Positions 25,486-37,000 of a DNA stretch of 64,000 nucleotides are shown piece after piece. The notes under the pieces were generated by a model. The model saw only the letters and a program-made list of their open reading frames with translations. It did not search any database and was not told the DNA's origin. The translations under genes were made by a program, and so were the position numbers. Every line of letters starts with the position of its first letter. The stretch's first letter is position 1. The DNA comes from Clostridia bacterium (lineage in GTDB: Bacteria > Bacillota > Clostridia > Oscillospirales > RGIG577), in NCBI GenBank assembly GCA_017405765.1, contig JAFQZS010000003.1, positions 82,258-146,257 on the forward strand, written 5' to 3'.

Positions 25486-25487
25486 AA

Positions 25488-26990
<1,503 letters not shown>

Positions 26991-27003
26991 AAACGCACGG
27001 TAG

Positions 27004-27036
27004 ACGCACAGGTATTTTTTGCCTGTGCGTTTTTTG
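27004..27036 (+). terminator. guaB terminator
   Basis: ACGCACAGG (27004-27012) pairs with CCTGTGCGT (27022-27030), followed by TTTTT. Confidence 0.8.
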
Positions 27037-27115
27037 TAAATTTTTGTGGACTGATCTCATATAACGTGGTATTATGTAAATTGAATATCCGTACCGCAAA
27101 AAAGGGGGGCGATAT

Positions 27116-28153
27116 ATGAGACGCAGATCACGAAGGATCATTGCCGCGCTTGTGATCGCGGTCTTGATACTTGCCGGCGTTACTGCGGCGGCGGAGGACG
27201 AGCTTATAGTCACGCCGTCGAAGCATAACGTGGAGGTCATGGGAAAGAAGGCCGATCTTCAGGCTTATAACATAAACGGATACAATTACTTCAAGCTTCG
27301 CGACATAGTCGAGGCTCTGGGCTTTTACATAGCATGGGACGAGGCGCTTCAGAAGGTGACGGTATCGGACAAGCCCATAAACTCCGGTTCGATATTCATA
27401 ATGATAGATCCCGGCCACGGGGGAAACGATCCCGGCGCGATGAACAAAAGCGCCGGTTTATATGAGAAGGATATAAATCTAAGCGTGGCGACGAGGCTTG
27501 CACAGCTGCTTCGCGACGAGGGATTCATCGTAGGCATGACGCGCACGGACGATATGACTCTCTCGGTAACGGAAAGAATGGATATGATAATCACACGCCG
27601 CCCCGATCTTTACATAAGCGTACATCATAACGCCTCTGACGACGCTTCGCGCTCCGGCGCGTACGTGCTGTGCCAGATCGACGATAAGTATGGCGGACGC
27701 TCTACGAGGCTTGCGGGCTTTTTGAGAGAAGAATTTGAAAACATAGGTCAGACGTATCTCGGAAACATTTACAGAAGCGGTTCGCGAGGCGATTATTACG
27801 GCGTGCTCAGGGCGGCGGCAAGCGTTGGCATTCCCGCCGTCATCACGGAATTTGCCTTTATAGATAATCCGACAGACGTAAAGCTCGTGGACACTAAAGA
27901 TAAGCGAAAGGCCGAGGCCTTAGCTATTTACAAGGCGGTAATGCGCTTTTTGGACAGGCCCGAAAGCGAGCATTCGAACAGTGAAGAAGAAATAGAGGAG
28001 ACAAGCGGCGGGACCAACGAGGATGCCCCTTATGAGGACGCATCGGACGATGTTAAAAGCCCCGCCGAGATCCAGCCCTCCGATGTGGGCGGAGCCGATG
28101 AGGAAACGGGCGACGGCTATCCGCTCGCAGGAGAAAGCGAGACGGCGGAATAA
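27116..28153 (+). CDS. N-acetylmuramoyl-L-alanine amidase (Amidase_3), secreted
   Basis: A 345-residue cell-wall hydrolase cleaving the amide bond between muramic acid and the stem peptide. A signal peptide (about 1-24) is followed by a copper-amine-oxidase-N-like stalk module (about 27-78, NYFKLRDIVEALGFYIAWDE) and the Amidase_3 domain from IMIDPGHGGNDPGAMNKSAG (zinc His) through VHHNASDD (second His) to VITEFAFIDNP (catalytic Glu). After about residue 285 a highly acidic tail rich in Glu, Asp, Ser and Pro runs to the end; no SLH or sortase motif is seen. GGGGGGCG lies before the ATG. Confidence 0.9.
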   Translation: MRRRSRRIIAALVIAVLILAGVTAAAEDELIVTPSKHNVEVMGKKADLQAYNINGYNYFKLRDIVEALGFYIAWDEALQKVTVSDKPINSGSIFIMIDPGHGGNDPGAMNKSAGLYEKDINLSVATRLAQLLRDEGFIVGMTRTDDMTLSVTERMDMIITRRPDLYISVHHNASDDASRSGAYVLCQIDDKYGGRSTRLAGFLREEFENIGQTYLGNIYRSGSRGDYYGVLRAAASVGIPAVITEFAFIDNPTDVKLVDTKDKRKAEALAIYKAVMRFLDRPESEHSNSEEEIEETSGGTNEDAPYEDASDDVKSPAEIQPSDVGGADEETGDGYPLAGESETAE

Positions 28154-28254
28154 AAGATGAGCTTTTTACGCTTATCTTGAAAAAATAAAAATACAGCAGT
28201 ATACTTTTTACGGGCATATATCGGATCACACAGAAAATGAAAAGGGGAAAAGAA

Positions 28255-28420
28255 ATGAGTAAGAAAATGTTAAAAAGCATTTTCTTGCATAGCTATGGCT
28301 CTTACTTTAGTATGTGCTCTTGCAGCGTACGCCGGCAATTCCACAAAGGATGCACAAAAAGAAATTGACGCGGCAGTCGTTGCGGGCGACCTTCTCGAGC
28401 AGGGGGTTAAGATTTTTTGA
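28255..28420 (+). pseudogene. Frameshifted small secreted peptide gene
   Basis: An ATG at 28255 with AGGGG upstream reads MSKKMLKSIFL; one frame change later the sequence continues IAMALTLVCALAAYAG, a signal-peptide core with an AYA cleavage site, then NSTKDAQKEIDAAVVAGDLL and a stop at 28420. A single-base shift near 28285 would restore one 55-residue exported peptide. The second part alone could start at ATG 28295. It is therefore either a recently broken gene or a sequencing error. Function unknown. Confidence 0.5.
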
Positions 28421-28528
28421 TAACGATGCGACCGACCGTAAAAAAAAGACGAACGACCGCCTTTTTGATCAAACGCGGCTTTAAAGATAAATTGGAATTA
28501 TTAATTATGGAGAACGGAGGAATCAGTT

Positions 28529-29248
28529 ATGGAGAACACGAACAACACACCTGTCTCTGCCCAAAAGAAGAGACGCATGACGGAAGAAAGACTTGAAATA
28601 GTCGTGGCCATTTTTCTGGGCGTTACGGCTCTGCTTATGGCGTGGTCAACGTGGATAGGGGGCCTTCACGGAGGCAATCAGGCGACCAATTATACGATGA
28701 GCAATAATCTTGCCGCTGAGGGCAACGCCGAATACAACGCGGCGAACCAGTCGCTCATTCAGGATATGATAACGTGGAACAGCATCATGGACTACGCGAC
28801 CGAGCAGGAGATAGCCGAGCTTAACGGCAATGCGGCCGAGGCCGAGCTTATTGAAGCGAAAATGGAGAAGCTGATGAATGACAACTGCTCGTCTCAGATG
28901 CTCGACGCCATAATCTGGGCGTCGGATCAGGAGGAGGACGTTTCTCCGTTTGAAATGGAAGGATTTTTTGAAAGCTATTACGAGGACGCGAACGCCCTGC
29001 TGGCGGAGTCTCAGGCTCTGCTTGAGCAGGGGCAGAAAGACAATACGAACGGCGACAAGTTCGGACTTGTCAGCGTCATTTATTCTGTGGTGCTCTTCCT
29101 TTTGGGCATCGTCGGAGTATTCAAGCGCCTGCCGAACCGTGTTATCGTGTTCTGGATAGCGATAGTAATGCTTGTTATAGGCACGATATATATGCTTACG
29201 ATACCTCTGCCTACGGGATTCAGTATAGGTTCGTACTTTCAAAAATAA
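28529..29248 (+). CDS. Membrane protein with large soluble loop
   Basis: A 239-residue protein: a basic N-terminus, a transmembrane helix (about 26-42), an acidic, helical soluble segment of about 130 residues (Glu-, Asn- and Ala-rich), then two closely spaced helices (about 182-196 and 204-222). The loop probably faces the outside, since the N-terminus is positively charged; that follows the positive-inside rule. No family recognised with certainty. AACGGAGG stands before the ATG and a strong terminator follows, so it is probably monocistronic. Confidence 0.7.
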   Translation: MENTNNTPVSAQKKRRMTEERLEIVVAIFLGVTALLMAWSTWIGGLHGGNQATNYTMSNNLAAEGNAEYNAANQSLIQDMITWNSIMDYATEQEIAELNGNAAEAELIEAKMEKLMNDNCSSQMLDAIIWASDQEEDVSPFEMEGFFESYYEDANALLAESQALLEQGQKDNTNGDKFGLVSVIYSVVLFLLGIVGVFKRLPNRVIVFWIAIVMLVIGTIYMLTIPLPTGFSIGSYFQK

Positions 29249-29256
29249 GACAAAAA

Positions 29257-29284
29257 AATACCGCGCAGCCGCGCGGTATTTTTC
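29257..29284 (+). terminator. Rho-independent terminator
   Basis: AATACCGCGC (29257-29266) pairs with GCGCGGTATT (29271-29280) around AGCC and is followed by TTT. Confidence 0.8.
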
Positions 29285-29432
29285 GTTCAAACAATATTTT
29301 TCGACGAAAAGCGATAAATTGTTTTTTATTCTTTGAAAATGTTATATAATGTTTGAAGAAGAAAAGACGCACCGCGTAAAAAACAGGCTTTATCAGTCTG
29401 AGGAATAATAAAGAAGAAAGGTTGTGTTTGAT

Positions 29433-31547
29433 TTGAAAATGAAAGCTTTGGCAAAAATACTGGCAATAATAATTGCCGCAGCCATGCTTTTCTGTCTTGC
29501 GGCATGCGGCTCCGATTCGGACAGCTCGGGCTCGCAGAGTTCGTCGTCGCTTACCGCAAAAGGACTCAATATGTCCGTGAACCGCTCGACCGGACGGCTC
29601 ACGATGGACCGCCCCGAAGGCGCGTCCGGAGAAAGCATGGGAGAAGCGGGCACTTGGACGATATTCGTTTATCTGTGCGGCACCGATCTTGAATCAAAAT
29701 ACGGCATGGGAACGAACGACCTGCAGGAGATGATAAACGCCGACGGAAGCGACAGCGTACGTTTTGTAGTACAGACGGGCGGAGCGTCCAAATGGCAGAA
29801 CGACGTAGTTGAAAACGGAAAGATACAGCGCTTCCTCGTACAGGACGGAGAGCTTTACGCGCTCGACGAAGGACCCGCGGCCGATATGGGCAGCGTCGAT
29901 ACGTTTTACGACTTTTTGAGCTGGGGCGTTGAAAATTACGCATCGGAGCATATGGGCGTAATATTCTGGAACCACGGCGGCGGCAGCATCACGGGAATCT
30001 GCTTCGACGAGCAGAACGAATTTGATTCGCTCTCGCTCAAAGACCTTGACCTGGCGTTTGCGGCCGTTTACGAGAACATGACGCAGAAGTTCGACTTCAT
30101 CGGCTTCGACGCCTGCCTTATGGGTACGCTCGAGACGGCCAACATACTTGCTTCGTATGCCGATTATATGTACGGCTCGGAAGAGTCGGAGCCGGGATAC
30201 GGCTGGGATTATACCGCCATAGGCTCCTACCTTGCGGCAAATCCCGATGCTGACGCAGCCTCGCTCGGAGAGGTGGTATGCGACAGCTTCTATAAGTCCT
30301 GCGCGGATATAGGCCAGGAGAGCGGCGCGACGCTTGCCGTTATAGACCTTTCGTATATGGACGAACTTGTTGCCGATTTCAACACCTTTGCGCAGAATAT
30401 GTACGAGTCGGCAGAGGACCCCGACTCTCTTGTTTACATGGTGCGCGGCATAGAGGGCGCGGAAAACTTCGGCGGCAATAATAAGAGCGAGGGTTATACG
30501 AATATGGTAGACCTCGGTGCGCTCGTTTCGGCGTGCGCTCCCTACACGGAAGGTGCGGACGAGGTGCTTTCGTCGCTTGACAACGCCGTAGTTTACCGCA
30601 TAGCGGGCGACACTCATAAGAATGCATCCGGACTTTCGCTTTATTATCCGTTAAGCGTACAGGGCTCCGAGGAGCTTACGATATTCGGCGGCGTGTGCGT
30701 GAGCCCCTATTATCTGTCGTTTATCGACAGGCAGAATTATGGCGGCGTAAATCAGGGCAGTACGCAGGGTTACAGCGACGAATACTGGTACGACGAGGAC
30801 GGCAACTGGAACTGGGCTTCCGAGGGGAGCGGCGACCAGGAATACTGGGAGTATGTCGATTCCTATGAAGTTACCGGCGAAAGCTCGCTAATCACGTTTG
30901 AACAGGAGCCGATACTCGACGACGAAGGCGACTTCTGGTTCGTGCTCGACGATGACGGCTATTATTACGCGTCGAACGTTTACGGATACGTTTACGAGCT
31001 TTCCGAAGACGGCGAGGACTTGATAGAGCTTGGCGAAACGTATGATATAATAATCGACTGGGACAACGGATATTTCTGCGATGACTTTGACGGCTACTGG
31101 ATGTCGCTTCCCGACGGACAGAATCTTGCTACATATATAGTTGAAGTGACTGACGACGCAATAATCTACACTTCGCCCATATTCTTAAACGACGAGCAGA
31201 CTAATCTGCGACTGCGGCAGACGTTCGACGGCGATATTACGATAGAGGGCGCATGGGCCGGCATTGACGAGAACGGTATGGCAGCAAAAGACATAGTACA
31301 GCTTAAAGAGGGCGACAAGATAGTGCCTATCTATTATTCGTATGCTGTAAACAGCGATGATGAGTCCTACTATTACGGCGGAGAATACGTATTCGAAGGC
31401 GCGCCCGAGATATATTACGACATTATGGAGAGCGCCGATTATCTTTTCGCATTCTGCATAGACGATATTTACGGCGACTATTATCTCACTGAATACGTTA
31501 TGTTCAACGTGGAGGAGAACGGCGACGTATATTACTACGAGTGGTAA
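29433..31547 (+). CDS. Clostripain-family (C11) cysteine protease, lipoprotein
   Basis: A roughly 704-residue exported protein. The signal peptide ends in a lipobox LAAC, so it should be lipid-anchored. The peptidase C11 domain spans about 70-400: WTIFVYLCGTDLESKYG, catalytic His in FWNHGGGS and catalytic Cys in GFDACLMGT. The C-terminal 270 residues are extremely Tyr-, Asp- and Glu-rich and form a separate, probably calcium-binding or beta-rich region. I favour the TTG at 29433 as start because AGAAAGG lies 11 nt upstream; GTG 29424 is too close to it and ATG 29439 rather far. Clostripains cleave after Arg; targets here are unknown. Confidence 0.85.
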   Translation: MKMKALAKILAIIIAAAMLFCLAACGSDSDSSGSQSSSSLTAKGLNMSVNRSTGRLTMDRPEGASGESMGEAGTWTIFVYLCGTDLESKYGMGTNDLQEMINADGSDSVRFVVQTGGASKWQNDVVENGKIQRFLVQDGELYALDEGPAADMGSVDTFYDFLSWGVENYASEHMGVIFWNHGGGSITGICFDEQNEFDSLSLKDLDLAFAAVYENMTQKFDFIGFDACLMGTLETANILASYADYMYGSEESEPGYGWDYTAIGSYLAANPDADAASLGEVVCDSFYKSCADIGQESGATLAVIDLSYMDELVADFNTFAQNMYESAEDPDSLVYMVRGIEGAENFGGNNKSEGYTNMVDLGALVSACAPYTEGADEVLSSLDNAVVYRIAGDTHKNASGLSLYYPLSVQGSEELTIFGGVCVSPYYLSFIDRQNYGGVNQGSTQGYSDEYWYDEDGNWNWASEGSGDQEYWEYVDSYEVTGESSLITFEQEPILDDEGDFWFVLDDDGYYYASNVYGYVYELSEDGEDLIELGETYDIIIDWDNGYFCDDFDGYWMSLPDGQNLATYIVEVTDDAIIYTSPIFLNDEQTNLRLRQTFDGDITIEGAWAGIDENGMAAKDIVQLKEGDKIVPIYYSYAVNSDDESYYYGGEYVFEGAPEIYYDIMESADYLFAFCIDDIYGDYYLTEYVMFNVEENGDVYYYEW

Positions 31548-31583
31548 TGCATATATAATTATTTTAAGAAAGGAAGATGTAAA

Positions 31584-31955
31584 ATGGCATTCGGAGTAAA
31601 GATGAAGACGATAAAGACGAGCAGGGATTATTCGATCGAGGAGCTTTTTGAGCTGATAAAGGACAAGGAGTTTGAGGCGGGAAAGCCCGAGTACGCAAAG
31701 CAGGGACTTTATTATCTCATAGCTTTCCCTGCGCTCGACAGCCAGAATCAGGTGCAGATAGTGCGCATGGGCAAGGCAAAGTTCATGGTACAGAAGGCGG
31801 AGCAGGCAGGCATAGGCAACATGGTAGCCAACGCCGCGCTCGATTCGGTGTCCGGCGGCCTTTTCGGCATGAAGAAGATAGTAGGAAACAACGCAAAACG
31901 CTGCGAGCAGCTCGTTGAGATAACGAAGAAGGAACTTGAGGCAATGAATCTGTAA
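31584..31955 (+). CDS. Conserved small protein, function unknown
   Basis: A 123-residue cytoplasmic protein, 36 bp after the clostripain gene and before a strong terminator. It opens with KTIKTSRDYSIEELFELIKD, has a hydrophobic LYYLIAFPAL strand, then QIVRMGKAKFMVQKAE and a Gly/Ala-rich middle (GNMVANAALDSVSGGLFGMK). It looks like a single alpha/beta domain. AGAAAGGAAG lies before the ATG. No family recognised. Confidence 0.6.
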   Translation: MAFGVKMKTIKTSRDYSIEELFELIKDKEFEAGKPEYAKQGLYYLIAFPALDSQNQVQIVRMGKAKFMVQKAEQAGIGNMVANAALDSVSGGLFGMKKIVGNNAKRCEQLVEITKKELEAMNL

Positions 31956-31966
31956 ACATTTACCCA

Positions 31967-32000
31967 AAAGGCCGTCGGATGCACGTCCGGCGGCCTTTTT
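31967..32000 (+). terminator. Rho-independent terminator
   Basis: A 13-bp stem (31967-31979 with 31986-31998, one G-T pair) around TGCACG, followed by TT. Confidence 0.8.
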
Positions 32001-32173
32001 GATGCTTTTTATAAAATTTGCCCCCGGGATTCGGCCGGCTTTTTTTGTCGGCACATCTTGTGCCTGAAAATAAAAATAAAAAAAATATAATTAAATTTAT
32101 TTTTTTGATGTAAAAATTATTTATTTGTGATATGATATAATCGTTATAATAATAAAACACAGGAGTGATGCGG

Positions 32174-33391
32174 ATGAAAAGGGTTCTCACATTGATTTTG
32201 TCTGCTGCCATTGTAATATGCTCGTTGGGCGTGGGCGTATTTGCAGCGGCAGGCACGGCTTTTTCGGTGAAAGCGCCCGACGTCATGCCCAAAAGCGGCG
32301 AGACGTTTACCGTAACGGTGGATATAAGCGGGAATACGGCTTTTTATGCGGCACAGTTCACACTTTCGTATAATACGGCCGAGCTTGTCTGCACCAACGC
32401 TGCAGAGGGCGCGCTTTTGGAGGATAAGCTTGCCGTATATAATCCCGACGGCGACGGCGGCGCGGTAGTAGCGGCAGCTTCGGAGCGCGGCGTGAAGGGC
32501 GACGGCACACTTGCTGTTTATACCTTTGAGGCGCTCAAAGACGTTACGGATTACGGACTGGCGATCACGGTAAACGAGCTTGCCGATGAAAACGGCAGCG
32601 CGATACCTTATACGGTCGAAGATTTTTCGCCTGCGTCACAACCTGATGACAACGGCAAGACCGACAACGGTAAGACCGACAATGGCGAAACCGACAACGG
32701 TAAGACCGACAACGGCAAGACCGACAACGGTAAAACCGACAATGGCGAAACCGACAACGGTAAGACCGACAACGGTAAGACCGATAACGGCGAAACCGAC
32801 AACGGTAAGACCGACAACGGCAATAACGCGCCCGCGGTTGTAAGCTTCAGCGACACTAAGGGACACTGGGGTGAACAATACATAGAAAAAGCCGTACAGG
32901 CAGGACTTTTCAAAGGATATGAAGACGGCTCATTCGGGCCCGACATCCCCGTGACGCGCGCACAGTATGTTACGGTGCTTTGGCGCATGGCGGGAACTCC
33001 CGCACCGGCAGGGATGGCTCCGTTCGCCGATATTACGACTCAGAGCGAGGAATTCAAGTCGGCGATATCGTGGGCATATGAAAAGGGATACGTAAACGGC
33101 ACGTCCCCCGATACGTTCGAGCCGAACGCTTCGCTTACGAGAGAAGCGGCAATGAAGATACTCTTCGGCTATGCAGGCGCTCAGAGCGGCATGGAGATGA
33201 TGTTCACCGGCATTTATGACGAGGCGTTTAATGACAGTGCGGACATATCCGCATGGGCAAAGGAACCCATGTACTGGGGAGTATACAAGAGCATAATATC
33301 AGGCACGGGCGAGGGACAGCTTTCCCCCAAGGGAACGGCTACCAGAGCTCAGCTTGCCAAGATACTTATTGAATTCACAGAGAAAAACTGA
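32174..33391 (+). CDS. Cohesin-domain SLH surface protein
   Basis: A 405-residue exported protein. Signal peptide (about 1-25), then a cohesin-like beta sandwich (about 29-152): MPKSGETFTVTVDISGN, YAAQFTLSYNTAELV and GTLAVYTFEAL match the strand pattern of cohesins, which bind dockerins. A linker of eleven five-residue DNG(K/E)T repeats (about 159-213) leads to three SLH motifs (about 222-404; KGHWGEQYIEKAVQAGLFKG is the first). The domain order cohesin-linker-SLH is that of anchoring scaffoldins. ATG 32174 has AGGAG 8 nt upstream. A dockerin gene starts 22 bp downstream, strongly supporting the reading. Confidence 0.8.
   Translation: MKRVLTLILSAAIVICSLGVGVFAAAGTAFSVKAPDVMPKSGETFTVTVDISGNTAFYAAQFTLSYNTAELVCTNAAEGALLEDKLAVYNPDGDGGAVVAAASERGVKGDGTLAVYTFEALKDVTDYGLAITVNELADENGSAIPYTVEDFSPASQPDDNGKTDNGKTDNGETDNGKTDNGKTDNGKTDNGETDNGKTDNGKTDNGETDNGKTDNGNNAPAVVSFSDTKGHWGEQYIEKAVQAGLFKGYEDGSFGPDIPVTRAQYVTVLWRMAGTPAPAGMAPFADITTQSEEFKSAISWAYEKGYVNGTSPDTFEPNASLTREAAMKILFGYAGAQSGMEMMFTGIYDEAFNDSADISAWAKEPMYWGVYKSIISGTGEGQLSPKGTATRAQLAKILIEFTEKN
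32648..32812 (+). repeat. 15-bp tandem repeats encoding DNGKT/DNGET
   Basis: Eleven units of 15 bp with a two-state fifteen-mer (Lys or Glu at the fourth position) form the linker of the cohesin-SLH protein. The alternation gives near charge balance. The units are almost identical in DNA, so the copy number may vary between strains. Confidence 0.9.
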
Positions 33392-33412
33392 AGTAAATGA
33401 AGGAGGGGCAAT

Positions 33413-34027
33413 ATGAAAAAAGTAATTGTTTGTCTGATCGTGGGCGTGCTTCTTATGACTATGTGTGTGGGCGCGCTTGCGGCGGGGGATTCCGGCATCC
33501 AAAACGCCAAGGTCGAGGCTGCTTATTCAAGCGTTATCACGGTAACGCCGTCTGCCGATAAAGCAACCGTTGCATACAGCAGCGCAAAATCCGGCAGCGA
33601 TTATGTTATTATGGTAATGACCGACACGAGCGGCGTTCCGACAGAGGCTAATCTCGAGTACATCGACGAAGTGAGGGCGACTTCCGCGACCGTAAGCTTT
33701 TCGGTTTATCCGAAGAACTTAACGAGCGGAACGACGTATTACGTATATATGTCGAGCAATGCAGCAGGCTCGCTTGCAACAGATATAACGAGCCTCGTGC
33801 GCGTAGCTTCGTTTGAGTACAAGGCGGCTTACGTTCTCGGCGACGTAAACGAGGACACTTACATTACGCCTACCGACGCACTGTTCGCTTTGCAGGCGGC
33901 TGCAGGCAACCGTACGCTCAGCGACAGTCAAAAGCTTGCGGCTGACGCAAATAAGGATACTTTTGTAACTCCTACCGACGCGCTGTTTATTTTACAGGCG
34001 GCAGCAGGCAATCGCACGTTATCATAA
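33413..34027 (+). CDS. Secreted dockerin protein
   Basis: A 204-residue exported protein with a signal peptide (about 1-23), a beta-sandwich module of unknown type (about 27-138) and a C-terminal type I dockerin (about 141-203). The two calcium-loop repeats are nearly identical: DVNEDTYITPTDALFALQAA and DANKDTFVTPTDALFILQAA. Ca ligands D1, N3, D5 and D12 are conserved in both, and the positions that set partner choice (10-11) are Pro-Thr in each. No catalytic domain is present. AAGGAGGGG lies before the ATG. It sits between two genes for cohesin-like SLH proteins, its likely partners. Confidence 0.85.
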   Translation: MKKVIVCLIVGVLLMTMCVGALAAGDSGIQNAKVEAAYSSVITVTPSADKATVAYSSAKSGSDYVIMVMTDTSGVPTEANLEYIDEVRATSATVSFSVYPKNLTSGTTYYVYMSSNAAGSLATDITSLVRVASFEYKAAYVLGDVNEDTYITPTDALFALQAAAGNRTLSDSQKLAADANKDTFVTPTDALFILQAAAGNRTLS

Positions 34028-34068
34028 TTGATAAACTATAAATCAAAGAAGAAAGAAGGAGGACAATT

Positions 34069-37000
34069 ATGAAGAAAATTTTGGCAGTCGTGCTTGCGAT
34101 ACTTATGGTCGTAACATTCCTGCCGGCAGCAATGGCTGCAGGCTGGTCAGACAGCGCGCCTACGGTTTCGCTTTCGGTTTCGGATCCCGACGCCGAGAAC
34201 ATAATCCAGGCTACTGTAAGCGTATCGGCGTCAAAAATGATCACCGCTTACGCATTGACGGTCGAGTACGATTCTGACGTGGTAGACGTTGCCGCGGACA
34301 AGGGTACTTACGTTGACGAGATGAGCGAGAGTACGATAGGTCTTACGCTTGCGGGCGATGGCCTTAAGATCTCGGATTCATTCCAGTATAACGTGAACCG
34401 CGCCGGCGCGGCAAGCGGCAAGAAACTGTTCTATATCGGCGACGCAAGAGCGGCAGGTATATCTAAGAACGGCTTTACCGCAACGATGTACTTTAAGGTT
34501 AAAGACGGCGCCGAAGGTACGGCGGCATTTGCTCTGTCAAACGATATCGTTGGCGGATCTAAAATGTTTGAAGTAGGCAATGCAGACGGTGAAACCATAG
34601 AGTTCCCGTCGTCGGGCACAACGGCAAGCGTTTCCATCCCCGTAACGAAGCTGACGCTTTCCGGCTCTGTTACGACTCCCGCAAAGGGCGCGACCGATGC
34701 ATCTGCCATCACCGAGACGGCAGGCAATGCTACAGTAGCCGTAACGTGGGATCCCGCACTTTCGGGCGGCACCTTCGCAGCTAACACTGCTTACACCGCT
34801 ACCGTTACCGTAACTCCGGCTACCGGCGTTACGTTTGCAGATACAGTCGATGTAACGGGACTTACGGGTTACACCTTTACTAAGAGCGGCTCCAACTATG
34901 TTGCTACCAAGACTTTCCCGAAGACGGCAGACAAGACTGCTACCGCTCTTACGATCACCACGCCTCCCACCAAGACGACTTACGGCGCGGGAGACGTTCT
35001 CGATAAGGCGGGAATGGTAGCTACCGCAACGTTTGACGATGCTTCCACTGCAGACGTTACGGATGAAACGACGATAACGTATGCATCGGGTACTGCGTTC
35101 TCAAAGGGCGATACTTCCGTAACGGTCGGCTACGAGGGTCTCACGACGACGCTTAGCGGTCTTACCGTAGGCGGCAAGTCCGTTACCGTGACTGTAGCAG
35201 ATATTCCCGATGTTGAGTACACGGGCAGCGCAATAGAGCCCGCTGTTACCGTGACATGCACTGAAGCAACTCTCGTTAAGGATACCGACTACACCATAGC
35301 TTACGCTTCCAATACCAATGTAGGTACGGCAACCGTGACCGTTTCGCCTATTACGACGAGCGACTATGTATTTGCTCCCGTAACGAAGACGTTTGAAATA
35401 ACGGGCGCATCGCTTGACGAAAGCAAATTCACGGTAGACACGGCAGACAAAGCTTATACCGGCTCACCGATAACGACCACCGTTACGGCTGTGGGCTATA
35501 CCGAGGGCACCGACTACACCGTAGCTTACAGCGAGAACACGAACGCAGGTACTGCTACCGTGACCATAAGCGGCAACGGCGGCTTCGGCGGCACTATAAC
35601 GAAAAACTTCACTATAACTCCTGCAGTCCTCACCATGACGGCAACGGCAGCAGATAAGGCTTACGACGGTACGGTAGCTGCTACCGTAACGGCAGGCGCT
35701 CTTACCGGCATAATCGGTACCGACGACGTATCCGTAGCCGAGGCAACTGCTGCAGGTTCGTTTGCCGATGCAAACGTAGGCACTGCAAAGGCTGTAACGC
35801 TTGATGCAGGCTTCACGCTCACCGGCGCGCAAGCGGCAAACTATACGCTTACTCAGCCCACCGGCCTTACCGCAAACATAACGAAGGCAGCAGCTTCCGA
35901 TGAGACTGAGAACGTATCTATACGCTACGGCGCAACTCAAACTGTTGACCTTAGCGCTAAGGTAAAGGAAGGCAGCACGCCGGGTACACTTACTGTGGCC
36001 GATGCAGACAGCATATTATCATATCCTCCGAGCATGACGGCAAACGTTCTCTCGCTTACCATAGCTGACGACGCTGCACTCGAAGGAAAGACTGCGACTG
36101 TAACGATACCCGTGACCGGTACGAATTATGATGATTACAACATAGTGGTGACCGTGACCGTTACCGCTAAGGACGCACAGGTAATAGACGCTTCCGACGC
36201 AACGTTTACATACGGCGATACCGGCAAGTCGATAACGGCTTCCGTTACGACCGGCGACGGCGCTCTCTCCTATGCGTTAAAGAGCGGCACGGCAGTAGCG
36301 GTTGACGCGGCTACCGGCGCGCTCACCATTAACGGCGCAGGCACTGCAGTCGTTACCGTGACCGCTGCTGAGACGACGTCTTACGCTCCGGAAAGCAAGG
36401 ACGTAAACGTAACGATAAACAAAGCCGACATAACCGTAACGGCTAAGGACAGAACCATCAACAGAGGCGGCATAGTTCCGGATCTTTCCGCACCTGTAGA
36501 GGGTACCGACTATACGGTTACCGGTCTTGTTGGCACTGACGTTCTGGGCGGCACTGTTGCAATGAAGTATCAGCAGTCCGGATCGGACGTAACGCCCGTA
36601 AACACTGCTGCAGGAACGTATGACATAGTTATCTCGGGAGCAACGGCGCCCGATACGACTAACTACAACGATCCCACGTTTGTAAACGGTACGTTCAAAG
36701 TCAATGCTTCCAGCGGCGGCGGAGGCGGCGGAGGCGGTTCTTCCGCGTCGAGCGATACTTATTATAAGATAAGTACGACCACGCCTCAGAACGGTACGAT
36801 AAACGTAAGCGCACTCACCTCGATGGCAGGACGCACGATCACGATAACGGCGGCTCCCGCAGAAGGATATGCTGTTGAAAATGTGACCGTAACCGATAAA
36901 TACGGCAATAAAGTATCCGTTACCGCAACGGAAAACAACAAGTTCACATTCCTTATGGCGAAGAGCGATGTTACGGTAAGCGCAACCTTTAAGCAGAGCG

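Noticed and set aside
32648..32812. CRISPR-like array
   Set aside because: Units are contiguous 15-bp repeats without spacers and are in frame in a surface-protein linker.
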